From the NCBI RefSeq assembly GCF_000002985.6, contig NC_003284.9, positions 10,602,001 to 10,666,000 of the forward strand: a stretch of 64,000 nt of DNA. The letters are read 5' to 3'. The DNA is from Caenorhabditis elegans (taxonomy: Eukaryota; Nematoda; Chromadorea; Rhabditida; Rhabditidae). Shown in pieces: positions 1 to 13,100 of this stretch. Within the stretch, counting starts at the first letter, position 1. Each line of letters opens with the position of its first letter. The notes under the pieces are model-generated. The model worked only from the letters and a program-made list of their open reading frames with translations, did not search any database and was not told the DNA's origin. Both the position numbers and the translations under genes were made by a program.

Positions 1-2825
1 TAGCATTGGGATCTTTCAAGTATTATTCAGCAGTGTCATGTGATATTTTTCTACCGAACGTGGTTAAATTAATAATTTTTTATGGCCCCTATTTTTTACG
101 CAATGCTGTAAGAATTTTTTTTGATAATCTTCCAATAACCACTGACCGCATTCTAGCTGTGTTCTGTTGAACAAAATAAATTTTAGCTTTTCGTATTATA
201 AACAGAATTCTCACGGCTGTTCAGCTGAAATACAGATTTACGGACGACTTGAAAATTTGAAGATCCTTTTGAAAATTTTTGTTTTTGAAAAAATCCCAAA
301 CACTTAAAAAAAAACCAATCGCAATTTATTTTGAAAGAATCATTAAAAATGCGTTACACAAACAGTTCTAGTAAAAACACAATCCCATTACGGTACTAAT
401 CAAAAATAATTTTCTAATAAAAATCGGATTCTGCTCATATTACTCTTCAAATATTTGATTTTACAAACTTAATATAATGGCAAGAGAGCAATTGTATTTT
501 TTTTCCACAAGATCGCAATCTAGATATTTGTTATAACAAAACTACATGAAAGAATTATAGTGGTCACACGATTGAAAAAAAATTTTTGGGTCTAGTTAAT
601 TTCTCAGAATCGAGTTTAACTTCATGGGAACGGAGGTTTTAAATTTCCCAAAGATTACTTCCACAACAACTCGGCTAATTTCGGAACTATTTTTTTGATT
701 CGCGTATGTTTGCTTGGTTAATTCCATCAATGACGTGTATTTTCATAAACTCGAAATAATTGTTACCTTGTATGCTTTAAACTATGTTATGTATTTTTTG
801 AATTTGCTCCATACATTATTTCAAGTGAAAATTGTTTATAAAAGTTGGCTCTAGTCAAAACGTGGTTTTGGAAAAAAAACACATTCACTGTAATCAAATT
901 GTACTGAAATCAAGAAATTTGTTTTTTCTCAAATTTTGTGTTTTTCAAATGCTTTTGCGTCATCAAATTTGATTATCAAATCCCGAAGTCAGAACTTTAG
1001 AACCTAAAACTAAAATCGGAATTGAAACTGATGTCATCGTGGGAAAAAAACGGAAACCACATGTTATCACTTATTTATCCCTGATCGTTTGCTGTTAACT
1101 GATAGAATAAATGAAAGATGTTTCAACTTAAAATATAATAATATTCCACGTAAGCACTGGATATATTTTATATGTAACTCATCAACAAACAGTGTGATGT
1201 ACAAATTATTATCATCATAAAAACAGATAAAGTCGAGGTAAATGTAAACGTTTTTAAATACAGACCAACAATTCCTCCGAAAAACTGTTCTTATTTAACT
1301 CAACCTTGTTCATAAATAACTTGGATGTGCATCTTGATTTATGACACTTATACAGTGTATTGTCTATTTTCATTGTTTTAGTTTGATAGATCGGAAAACA
1401 AGAGCTGAGATTGATTATTTGAAACGAGATTTATGATTCATTAGTCATGTATAACAAGTTCTGACAGAAGATTATGACTACAATGGTAGTAGAGTTTTCC
1501 CAGCCGAGTTCTCTATGATTGAGTACAATTTAACTTTCTCTTCTGATGAAAATGCTTTCAATGACGTCAATAGAAAAATCATAGCGTCGCCATAGAAGTG
1601 ATTTTTTGGCTCCATGGTAGCCCGCCTCAGGAAGTGAGAATTTAAAATTTGAAATTCTAATCGTTTTCGAAAATGCTATTCTGGAAAAGAAACACATGTA
1701 TGGTGTGTTTTAACTTTTTAGAATAAAAAATTTCTGTGGCACAACACAGAATTTAGCATTAAAATTCATGAAGCTCTCTGCGAGATATGGGTTGAAAACA
1801 GCAACAAATTAAAATTTAAATGAAATCTGTTTAATTTTTTGCTCCTTTCCTGCAAGCGCAAGCGTTGATGAGACTTCCGCTCACAAATGAAGTTTTATTT
1901 TTACAGCGTCTCTATTGATATCTAAGCGGATTATTTAAATTAAAAATAGTGTTACACTGTTTTTAATTTTCGCTTTCAGAAGTATTAACAATTTTCAAGT
2001 TTTATTAACTACACCTTATCAAACCGTTTTGTAACAACTACTTCATTTCTTTGAATTCCCTGCGGTAACATAGACTGAACACAAAATAATATAGAATTAT
2101 CATGGTACCTGTTCAGTGACTAACTGAGAAAAATGCCAAAAATCACCAAATCCGTTATTAAGCGTCTAGACCGTATGTAGAATTGCTAAGAACAAGAACA
2201 TTGTACCGCATGAAATAATGGAAAGTAATTTATAACATCTCCAAAATTCAATTTTTTGAAATTGGCCAGCAAAATTGGAACAACTATCATAACAAGTTTT
2301 CTCAAACGTTCTTTATTTTTAACTAAGTCGAGAACTGAAACAAACGCATTAAACTTCAATTTTTCTTTTCTTGTTCTTTTATATCCGGAAAACCACATTT
2401 CAGATCTCAAATCTAAACTAAGAGAAACTAAAAAAAAGTCTACCTTGAATTATAAAGTAGGTTTGAGAAAGCAACCCACACCTCAACTTTCGTGCTTCCG
2501 GATATCTTCAAATATCATCACTTTCTTATTTTCCGGGCTCGAAATACTGGAAAAACTTCTAGGCTGCACATCTTAAAAAGTAGCGGTGACATTCCTCCCA
2601 TTCCCATCCTTCTCACTTTTGGTTCATTAGCACTATATTCCATAGTGCTCCACCCACATTTCACCGGTTTGTCGCGTCGTCTCTCATTCTTACTATAGAA
2701 AACTCTTGAATTCCTTGTAGATATCGCTTCTTAGTCTTTGACAAGCCACGTCCACAAAACCCGCGAGTGCTCTCAACGTGCCTCAAGGAGGACACGCCCA
2801 CCACTGCTTCATTCATTGCACCGAC
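1..2825. other. Non-coding region upstream of flp-19
   Basis: AT-rich DNA with no open frame that looks coding. The short frames around 2.2-2.7 kb are rich in codons from A/T runs and show no splice structure. The last 300 bases (about 2580-2825) become GC-richer, with the short C-rich blocks often seen in worm promoters, and probably hold the flp-19 promoter and 5' UTR. I see no repeat family or RNA gene here. Confidence 0.5.
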
Positions 2826-3571
2826 ATGTCCTTCCAGCTAACGCTGTTTTCCATGCTTTTCCTGTTAATTGCCGTAGTCGTCGGTGAGTTTATTTTTTAT
2901 TAACAATTATCTTTGTCTTGTTCAATTTCAATTTTGTTTTCATTTATTAATATCACAAATCTAAGCCTATATCTCTCAACAGAACATTGTAAACGTGTTA
3001 GAGTCTAGACTGTTCTAGCAGAAGAATAGTCAATGAATAGGTATTTCAGGGCAACCAATTCAGTCACAAAATGGTGATTTGAAAATGCAAGCCGTTCAGG
3101 ACAACTCACCGTTGAATATGGAGGCGTTCAACGACGATTCGGCATTGTACGACTATCTTGAGGTGAGCCATGGGCCAGAGCGGAACAAAAACCCAACTAA
3201 TTTTGTGTGTTTGTTCATCTCGTTATGGGATTAGGTATCACCGTAGTCTCATCCTTGATGCAAAAAATAATGAGTTTTTTTTCTGATCCACTTCACGTCT
3301 ATGCATCATTTTTTCTAGAATTCCTTTGAGGTACATAAATAAGCATTTGGGGACGGAAAGAAAACTCGGAGAATGTGAAATATGATTGCATTTAGTCCTT
3401 TTCATGTTTCAAAAATAGAATTTTGAATTCAAAAAGTAGAAAGGAATACAAGTTCAATTCAATTTCTTGCAGCAGTCGGACCCTTCTCTCAAGAGCATGG
3501 AAAAGAGATGGGCGAATCAAGTGAGGTTCGGTAAGAGGGCATCTTGGGCCAGCTCAGTCAGGTTCGGATAA
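2826..3571 (+). CDS. flp-19: FMRFamide-like neuropeptide precursor FLP-19
   Basis: Three exons, 2826-2883, 3050-3162 and 3473-3571, give an 89-residue preproprotein. It opens with a hydrophobic signal peptide (MSFQLTLFSMLFLLIAVVVG), so it enters the secretory pathway and is packed in dense-core vesicles. The last exon encodes two peptides in tandem: a KR site, WANQVRFG, KR, then ASWASSVRFG directly before the stop. Each ends in Gly, the amide donor, giving two -VRFamide peptides after convertase cleavage, basic-residue trimming and amidation. These are the peptides I know for C. elegans FLP-19. Introns have GTGAGT-type donors and TTTCAG or TTGCAG acceptors. The start is the only ATG that places the signal peptide at the N-terminus. 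The gene is tail to tail with abl-1. Seen directly: cleavage sites and splice sites; the family identity is from knowledge. Confidence 0.96.
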
Positions 3572-3808
3572 CCGGCTTTGCACAATTTTGACGGTCAGAC
3601 ATGGTTCAATACACCTCAAACAAATTGCGCACATCAAATCAGACTTCAGACGACAATCAGCACACCTTCCTTCTTTCTGTCCATCCTGTCCTTTTATATA
3701 CGTTTTACCTTCTCCGTCTATACAAATTCTGTCACTTTTGGATTAACTCGCTTTTATTCTCATTACTCAATTCGATTCCATTATTCTTTGTATTGTCAAA
3801 AATTTAGC

Positions 3809-3814
3809 AATAAA
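3809..3814 (+). terminator. flp-19: flp-19 poly(A) signal
   Basis: An AATAAA hexamer lies about 240 bases after the flp-19 stop codon, a normal distance for a worm 3' UTR. It lies before the convergent abl-1 poly(A) signal, so the two transcripts should not need to overlap. Confidence 0.7.
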
Positions 3815-4084
3815 GTTTGCGACTTGTTAAACATCGATGAAAGCATTTTATTTCATAATATGATGCATATTAACAATTATGCAGGACTAGAGTGAACATG
3901 AAAAGAAAAACAGAAAAAGTGAGAAAGGTTCACATAACAGTCAAAAATTAATGATAAAAGGAAAGAAGACGGTACACCGTTTAGTTGCACTCAGTGTGCA
4001 ATGAAAAATAATGACAGGAAAAAAAAAAATTGAAGAAGACGAATAATCTCATCAGAAATGGTAGATGGAAGACAAACTACACGT

Positions 4085-4090
4085 TTTATT
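4085..4090 (-). terminator. abl-1: abl-1 poly(A) signal
   Basis: TTTATT on the + strand reads AATAAA on the - strand, about 110 bases past the abl-1 stop codon. It faces the flp-19 end across roughly 270 bases. Confidence 0.65.
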
Positions 4091-4198
4091 CAGTAGTACC
4101 TACTTGATGTTTCAGCTGCAGATTCAAAATAAAAAAGGAATCGGAAAAGATATTATGGTGTTTTGGAAGAAACAAACATGATAAAATAGAAAAAAGAA

Positions 4199-7100
4199 TC
4201 AGCGATCCACCAGCCTCATGATTTGGTCGAAACAGTCCTGGAACGCCATTTTAAGTTTGTCATCAACTGGCTTCGCTCGAGGGTTGTGGGAAAATTTAAT
4301 TTGTCGATTGTAGATTTCAAGTTGAGAAAGAAGTTCTCTGAAATTGAAATGTGAAACATTCAAAGTTGGCAAAGAAGTTTCCATAATAGTTTGTGAATTC
4401 GTTTTTAGTGTTTTTCAAATCATCAGTTTCAATGCTACAATTTTAGGTCAGAATAAAAAGTGAAAAAAAAGATCAAAACATATTCTCTTTTATATGCGTT
4501 CTAAATAATTTGAATTCAAAAAACATTAATGGTTTACCAGATAGTGAAAATTTTGCTGATCAGCCTTTTTTCCCGTAACTTACTTGAACCGAAATTTACT
4601 ATGCGGTGAGATTTGTTCTGCATAGACGGAACACGTGGAATGAAGTTTTTGTACATTATCAGCCATTCTGAAACATTCTCGATTTTTGTATCCAAAAATC
4701 GTGGCTCGAATTATTTCTTACATTACAAATTGTTGTAGTTTTTCATCAGTGATCTCTGAGCTCGCCAAATTGAAAAGATTCACAAATTCCTTTTGGATTA
4801 CTTTGAGCAACGATACAATCATGTCCTGTAAGCAATAGAGTGACGAATCTCAATTATTTTGTTCTAATGATATTGTACTATTCGAAGTCAATGAAATTGA
4901 TAGATTGAAATTTGTGGTTTCGGAATGATGATTTGAAAATATTTTTGACTTCTGACTTTTGACAATTCTGGTACTAAAAGCATTTGCACTTTTATGTTGG
5001 AAAACATAAATTTGCAAATTCTAACTTGAGTCCCTTTTTCAAAATCTCTAAAAGCAACCAACTCATAAAACGGCACGGGCCATTTCACTTTTCTCATTCG
5101 AAAAAAAAAACAAAATCCGAGCAAATTCTCTAGTTAGTTTAATTGGCGTAGAGCTATGATGTGAGGAGGCGTAGGATGTATTTCAGAAAGTTCTGTTTTT
5201 CAGGGACTTACGATGCAGTTTTTGTGTCTAATTGTAAATTATGTCCAAAGGACCAACCTTGCTCACTGGTTCTTCATCAATTGAGCCAGATTCGTCTTGG
5301 TTTCGGTTTTTACGCGGTGGGACAACATGCTTCAACTCATTACTTCCTTCCAGCATTGAAAATCGTTTTGAAGTTCCTTTCTTTTCCAATGCATGCTCAC
5401 GATATGGGACGGCTTCTGAAAAACGATAAAATGTCATTTCAAGACTCAAATTTTCACGCTCGCACTACATTGTTACGTGATGGTGACGAAATTTCGCCCG
5501 CCAAGCGGCATCACGAGCAAAACGACGCCGCGATGGTATGTATCAAATTGCACGTGTCATAACGAAGGCGTTAAGGTCTCAGTTTCCTCATTAGCAAGAA
5601 TCGAAAAATTTGCGGGTTGTGCTCTCGGCAAGTTCAATCGCCCACGGGTGGGTAAACTACTTTGAAGAATGCTTACGCTATGATATCAGATCACTCGAGG
5701 TTATTGGAGTTTATGGAATAAGTTATTGAAAACACACATATTCTGAAGATTTGAAAAAGGAAAGGTTGTAAAAGTTTTGAACCAAATGTTCAAAATGTGC
5801 ATAAACTACTTGCTTACAGTTTTTGACTTTTATCATAAAAGAAGTTAAAGTTTTATCCAAATTAATTACTGTTTAAGTGCATTTGCATTTCAATTGCAAT
5901 TTGGCTTGAATCAATACGAATAGTTGTGCTTTTATTCTACGTAGTTCCAGATAAAGGAAAACGAACAATAAATTAAATGTTGATTTCTGATTTTGATTGG
6001 TCTTTAAAAACTTTTTGTTCTGGGCAACAGAAAATAAAACTACATTTTCAAAAATGGGGTGTTTACACAATCGGATTACCTTTTTTAGCGGCCAAGACGT
6101 TTCGCAAATTTTAATAATTGGGACCGTTAAGGAGAGGAAATTTATTATTTTTCTCGTACTTTTGAATTTTGTTTTTATCAAAAAGTGTTAGATAATTATA
6201 AATTTAACTTTTTTATGGATAATGGTTGATAACGTAATTTGTTAAGCTAAAACAAAAATTGTATTATTGAAACTAGCATGTTAATCGAAATAAAAACAAT
6301 GGGTATTAAAATTTAAAAAATTAATATTGAGAAAACCCCCTAACTACCGTCTTTTTTTCAATTTGTTACCACGCATCATAAATTTATTTAACAGAAGAGC
6401 AAGAAACAGAAACTAAAAAAGCATACACACCTTCAATCTTACTTTCAATCGTGGAAGCTGTTCCAAGCTGTTCGAACTTTGATGTAATATCACGTAGAGA
6501 TTTTGTTCGAGCCATACCATTGGGTTCCTTTTCTCCATTGATAATCCATGTTACTGGCACCACTTTTGTATCGCCATTACTCCGTTTTCTTGGAAGTTCA
6601 GGTTTCATACGTTCCTCATAGACACCGGAAAGTGAAGATGTTTCTGAGCTATCCGCGTGTTCAGAATGCGATATTGCAGAGCTTGTAGAATTGTTTGGAC
6701 ATTGCAGTGAGAATGGCCGATGATGTTGAAGAGGAGATACTTTTTGTGTCACCAGTTGACGAACTTTTGCTTTTTCATCTCTTGGAATCACAATGATGCT
6801 GTCATTTGTGTTGTCTGTCGCATCAAGTGGCAAATCTTCTTGACTACTTGTGTTGCTCTCTTCTTTGGGTACATGACGTAAATTTCGAATTTTTGCTTTC
6901 AACTCGCCTTCTACATTTGGATACGAATCATTCTGAAACAAATAGGAATCTTTGAAACTATAGAGATTGAACAATAAGATTCGAAATTGTAAATAGACAA
7001 ACAAAAATACCTTGACAATTTCAATTTTCCGCGTCACGGCATGCTTAGGACCCCACATTCCAACATCTTTTGTTGTCTCATCCGATGAGTCTTCTGCTTT

Positions 7101-10100
7101 CGAATCGGGTCTTACACTTACAGAAGCGTTACGAGATGGTGGCACCGGGACAGGGCTGACTCTAGAGTGATTCTCACTAAATTCGGGCGCGTTTTTAATT
7201 GGATATTTGATAGAAGATTTATTCAAAGATCCAAAGGGTGACTTTTCCGATTTTGTTGTTTCTGCAACAAAATAATGTGAGAAAAATTTTAATTCAAGTT
7301 CAAACAAACCATCGGCAGTATCTGAATCAATATGATCCAACTCTGGTGTCTCACTTCGTTTCTTCAGTTTTGAACGAATTTGTCTCAGGAAAACGTTCTC
7401 GCCGGATGCAGGATGCATTTTAACATACGTACTCGAGTTCATAGAATCTGGCAGAGGAAGTGTGTCAAGAGAATCATTCGATACAGTTCTGCTCAGCGAT
7501 GATGATCCCGCCCCTTCATTGTCAGCGTCAGTGCTTTCTGAAATAAAACGCTCATTACTATCTGATTGTTTTAATACAGTTTTAATTAAAAGTCGTAGTT
7601 TTGCACATTTTTTAAAGAACAATCTTGTCAGGGTTACTGTTTGAAAATTGAGTATTGTACCAGTGTCGTAACCTTTTTCTCTGTAAATAAGTACACATTT
7701 ATAATTACTTTACTGCAAGATGTAATATTCATTACACTGGAAACTGTAAAAATTCATAATCAGTTTTTATGAGACTCATCTAAATTTTCGTTTTTAAAAT
7801 TTTCAAAAAATTCAAGTTACCTTTCCAACTGTCAACCCTTCTCATCGAGTCTAAATATGCATCTATCCTTTGTCCTTTCGGCATAGTTCCACCCAGCCTG
7901 GTAACCGCTTTCCGCACATTTTTCTCGGCCAAAGGAACCACGTCATCTTGTTCGTTTCTCTCAAACTCCTCTGATGCATGACGAGCGTTACTATTCAGAA
8001 CTGACTTCAATAGTTTCGGTTTTGTGTTTTGTTGTGGCGGTGGTGGGAACGGTGGTCCTTGAGCACGAAACGACGTTACTTTACTTGTGGTTGATGGATT
8101 GAAGAATGATACACTGTCGTCGGTTCTTATAAAACTTCTATTGGGAATTTCAGGATTTGAGTTCCGAGAATGAAGAGATTCCCGGTCACGGTCACGGTCG
8201 TGATGTGAAGAATGTCTGGATTTAGAGTCACTTCGTTCTCTAACGTTAGACCTTCTTTTGTCACTTTCCAGTTTCTTATCATTATTCTTTTTCAATTGTT
8301 TTTGCACCTCGTCGTTCAAGGAATTGCTTGAAATTAGATTTTCCAAGTTGAAATGAATATCTCGGAAACGAGGACGATCCGACGGAGACCAGTTCCAGCT
8401 AAAATTTCATAATTTTGAATATAGAAATCCATGATGATAACTCTAAAAAAAACTAACCACTGAAGCATAAGGCGATACACCGATGGAGGGCACCCTTGCG
8501 GGCCATCCATACGGAACCCGTTTTCCAAAAGCCCATAAACATTTGACAGCTCGACGCCTGGATAGGGAGCCATTCCATACGTGGCAATTTCCCAGAGCAG
8601 AACTCCAAACGCCCAAACATCAGATTTAGAGCTGAAGGTGTTGAATGCAAGCCCCTCTGGGGCAGTCCATTTGATAGGAAACTTGGCTCCAGCATGTGCT
8701 GTATAGGTGTCTTCCTTCATGAATCTTGCCAACCCAAAGTCGGCAATTTTTACAATATTATGCTCGGATACTAAGCAATTCCTTGCGGCCAAATCCCTAT
8801 GAATGAAGTGTCTGGCTTCCAGGTACGACATGCCGGACGCAATCTGACTAGCCATTTGAACAAGGATTATAGGTGGCAGCAAGCTTTTATCGGTCCTCCT
8901 CAAATTGAAAAATCATTAAAATGCAATTCAAAAAGAGCAAAGCACGCACCTCAGGTACTCGAGCAAATTTCCATTGCACATAAACTCGGTGATAATATAG
9001 AACGGTGCCTCGTGAGTGCATACTCCAAGCAGTCGAACAAGGTTTCTAAAAAAACAATTATCGTAAATAATAACTAGCTAAAGTATAAAATTATTGGGAA
9101 TAAAAATAATGAGTTTTCAGATTTTTAAGCAATTGTTTTTTTGTTGATGAAATTCGGAAAATATTATTCGGCGTATTTACTCTACAATCTTTTAAAATAA
9201 AAATGTCATTAGAACGAGCTAAATTTAAAGACAAAAAACAACGTCTGCACATTTTGCTGTTGTAGCTGTTTGAATTTATGTTTCTTTTTGAATTAAAAAA
9301 ATTCATACAAGTTTGTTCCACTTAGTTTAATTAATTTTAATCCAAGACAAAAACGATTGAGTTTTTTTCTGGCTACTCTTTGATAAACGTTTGAAATAAT
9401 TGGATTAAACTCTTGCAACACGTTGGTTTTTTTATTTACGAAATGTGAAAATTGCTTTTCACGTGAAATATTTGTGCATAGTTTTTAGTAATTATCACAT
9501 ATTCTCTCGATTTCAATCACAACGTCATTTTTAAAAATATTTTTTTCATTTTTTACTATTATGTATCCGTTTTTTGTCAACTTTAGATGTTCTCTATCTA
9601 TTGAATTTCTCGAGCACTTACTTGTGGTGCAAATCTTTCATGATAGCAGCTTCTGCTAAAAATTCATGAAGTGGCATTGCATCTTCCTTCAACGCTTTCA
9701 CTGCAATTGTGCAGTCATGTCGTTTCCAGTATCCCTCGTACACGTCTCCGTACTGTCCACCGCCCAATTTGTTATGCATGATGATTTCGGATCTATCTAG
9801 TTCCCATTCGTCTGGCGCGTTAGGCGACAGTGAGAACAGTCCACGTCCCTTGTCCTTTTTACTCGCTGGGTACATTAAAAGACATATCAGCCCATCAGCG
9901 TGAACACTATGATGGTGCACTAACTCTCCAAGTGTGCGGAATTTGACTTCTTGTGTGATGAACATCTGTAAAAAGCGAGTATTTGCACACTTTTGAGTTG
10001 GTTAAATACAATAAAAATCACATGATTGTGGTTGAGGGGTTGATCAGTGAAATCAAGTATAAGTAAAGCTCACCTTTTCTGTATTATCTACATTGATCCG

Positions 10101-13100
10101 GTAGTGAAACACTCGACCATCATGGCGAACAGAGATTGTATACTGTCCTATACTTGTTTCACTTTCTCGTACCAAAAATGAGCCAGTGATTCCACTGCCT
10201 AGTATAGCCTCAGAATCGCTCCTTGAGATTTTGCCATGATACCACGTGTACTTATCCAAAGAGTTGTACGGAGCAATAAAATTACTTGGCACCCATCCAA
10301 TTTCGCCTAACCTTCGCTGATTGCTCGCATCATTTTTTCTCGTTGAGTATAATCGTGCCTCACACCACTCATTGTTTTTGTTGTAACCCAGAATTCGCAC
10401 CTGCAAGAACAAAATATCATTTGACATGTGTGCTATGATGTTTGTGTGCTATTCCGACATGGCCGGTGGATATATGAAAAACGAAAGGCCCCGTGAGATG
10501 AACAGATGAAGCAAAGGAGGGAGGCATATGCCCTCCCAAGCGGCCATTGATTTATTGATAAACGTCCGCATTATTTGATTTATGCTTCAAGTACAAACCT
10601 GATCACCCTTTCGTAACGAAAGCTGCTCTTCGCCGACACCGTGGAAATCATAGAGAGCTACAAAAAGTGGTGCAGATGATGATGATGAAGAGGAAACTGT
10701 ATTCATATCGTGCACGTTGTTTACCGAATTCATTGAGCTACATGCTACTAGATCCTCTCTGAAAATTATCATATTAAGTATTCGGAAAAAATTGGACTTG
10801 AAACAAAATAAATTCACACTAGGCAGTCAGTTATAGTAAGTAGTTGTAGCGACGCATCATCAAAAATTCTGTTCACTTTCGCTATGGACGTCCACTCGGT
10901 CATAATAATGGCGTTTTACATGAAAACCCTCGCAACCATACACAGGAAAAACAAGTGAAAGAATTGGACTGGAGAAGAGGCACTACTCACGTCAGCCAAG
11001 ATTTTGAACATATGAACATTTTTTGACGCAACTGTCTTCTAAATGGCAAAAAAAGTAGAAGAAGCTGGTGGCAAGTTGATTGGGGCGTAATAGGAATAAA
11101 ATGACAGCGATTGGGAGATTCTGAGGACAAAATAGGCGGAAAGAAAAACGAGGAATTATGAGACCACACACTTGATGAAAAATGACTGACTGACGGACAG
11201 ACAAACGGCAAATCTTCAAAGGAAAATAAAACTCTCCTTTTCTACGGAAATAAAAGAGAAAAACTATTATTAGATAGCAAAAAAATAGTTGGATATTAAC
11301 ATTATTGAAATTTATTTGATTGGATATTTGATGAAATCATCAAAAATCTGCAAATATTTTCTCTTTCAGCAGTATTGGAAAAATTGTTTTGAAATTTTGA
11401 AATTTTTTTCTGAAAGGAAAAAGAATATATTCAGATTTTTGAATGTTTTTTTTTCAAAAAAAAGAAAGAAGAATGTCTACGCTCTTAATTCATAATCTGA
11501 TCATTTTTATGCATAAAAAATGTAATCCAATCTCTCAATCAGACCGGAAAACATCACATCTTTTCAAAGTATAAACTGGAAAGTTTAAAACTTTTTCCAA
11601 AATAGGTTTTCCGAACCGTAACAGTCTCTCAGCTTTCGAAACTATGCACATGAAATATGAAAACATTCATTTCAGAATTATTATCAGAAGTACACAGCAT
11701 CATCCATTCAAACATCTTTGAAACCAAGTGACAGTACTTTTTTAATAATCATGCAAATTTTTCAACACTTACAATGAGTCGATTGTAGCCGTGATAAAAC
11801 ATATGCTCTCGGCTAGTTTGTGATGCAAGTAGTGCATTGGTAATGCGACAGATGGTAGACTTCGCGACATGGCAAGTGATGAATCACCGACCTTGGATAG
11901 GTACATTGTGCTACGCGATTTGGCACGATTCTTCGCTCTCTTTTTGGTTCGTTTCTGAGATCGTTCCCGAAAGCACGGATTCATGATCATTTTTGAGATG
12001 TCGAAGCAAACAGATGAGGTTCTTTTTGTGGCGTGACGACAACTGATGAGAATGCATCCGCCGTGCTCCGTCAACGCGCACACCACACAGATGATGGAAG
12101 AAATGGACGAAGAGGAATAAGTCGTCGGGGTTGTATTGTGTGAGAATGAGTGATGCGGGCTATATGAATGATGATCACTTCGGAGGACCCTCTGGAGCCC
12201 TCCTCTCTCGGCACCACCACTACCGCCGGCTGTTCCAGCGGTCTCGGTGCGACAGATAGATTAACACTTGCCACTCGCGGCTATCTGATTATGAGAAAGT
12301 TGGAAAATAGACGAGCAGCTTATTTGATTGGCGTTTTTAGCATCTCTAAATCTTGCATCGGTTTTCCGGAAACTGATATCTTACTTCAAGGCAGGGAGTT
12401 TGTAAGAAAACAATTAATGTTTCATTCGTAAACCGATCCGTTATGTTTTTCCAGACAGCTAGAATTAATTGTATGAATAAGAAATAAAATATAAAAATTG
12501 ATTTTTTCAAAAATTGTCTTTTGGGACCTAATTTTTGTCACAGAGTTATCCATTGAAATCAAGGAACAGACAACAATTACAGTACTTCATTAAAATGTTT
12601 TATTTACTATTGTGAAGAAGTGACAATTGCTCAGTTTTGCCACTCATTATTTTGGAAGTCGACCATAAAAATGTTTTCCCATTGTTTTTTATACTGTCAT
12701 TTTGTTGTAAATATTTACATTGTTTTAAATATTTATATTAGAACATTGTGGGGGTCTGAACATGCAATATTGCTTTGGATTTCCTCAAACACTCATATTT
12801 TTCAAAGATTTGGCAATTTTCCAAAACTTTGACCGCAAATTGAAAAATCTATGAATGTAAACTTTTTTGGAGTGTTTACAGATATTCGGTCATTTTGGAT
12901 CATTATAAGTGTATTCAGACAAAATTTCCACTGGCGCTACTTCAGCTTTAATACAAGCTACGAGCAAATTTTCGAATGTCCCATAAATTTCAAAAATGAC
13001 CTAACGTTGACGATAACATTTTTTGCCGTTCTTTTCTATTATGAACTTTTAATTTTGGTCGTACCCATCCTACACATGTCATAATTTAAAAAAAAAAACT

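Noticed and set aside
4199..5449. A separate small gene downstream of abl-1
   Set aside because: At first these exons looked like an independent protein, but their phases join the exon at 6431 exactly and the sequence is the ABL-1 F-actin-binding domain.
5161..5665. Open frames on the + strand (133 and 62 codons)
   Set aside because: They lie opposite the abl-1 exon at 5258-5415 and its flanking introns; the - strand exon with correct splice phases explains the openness.
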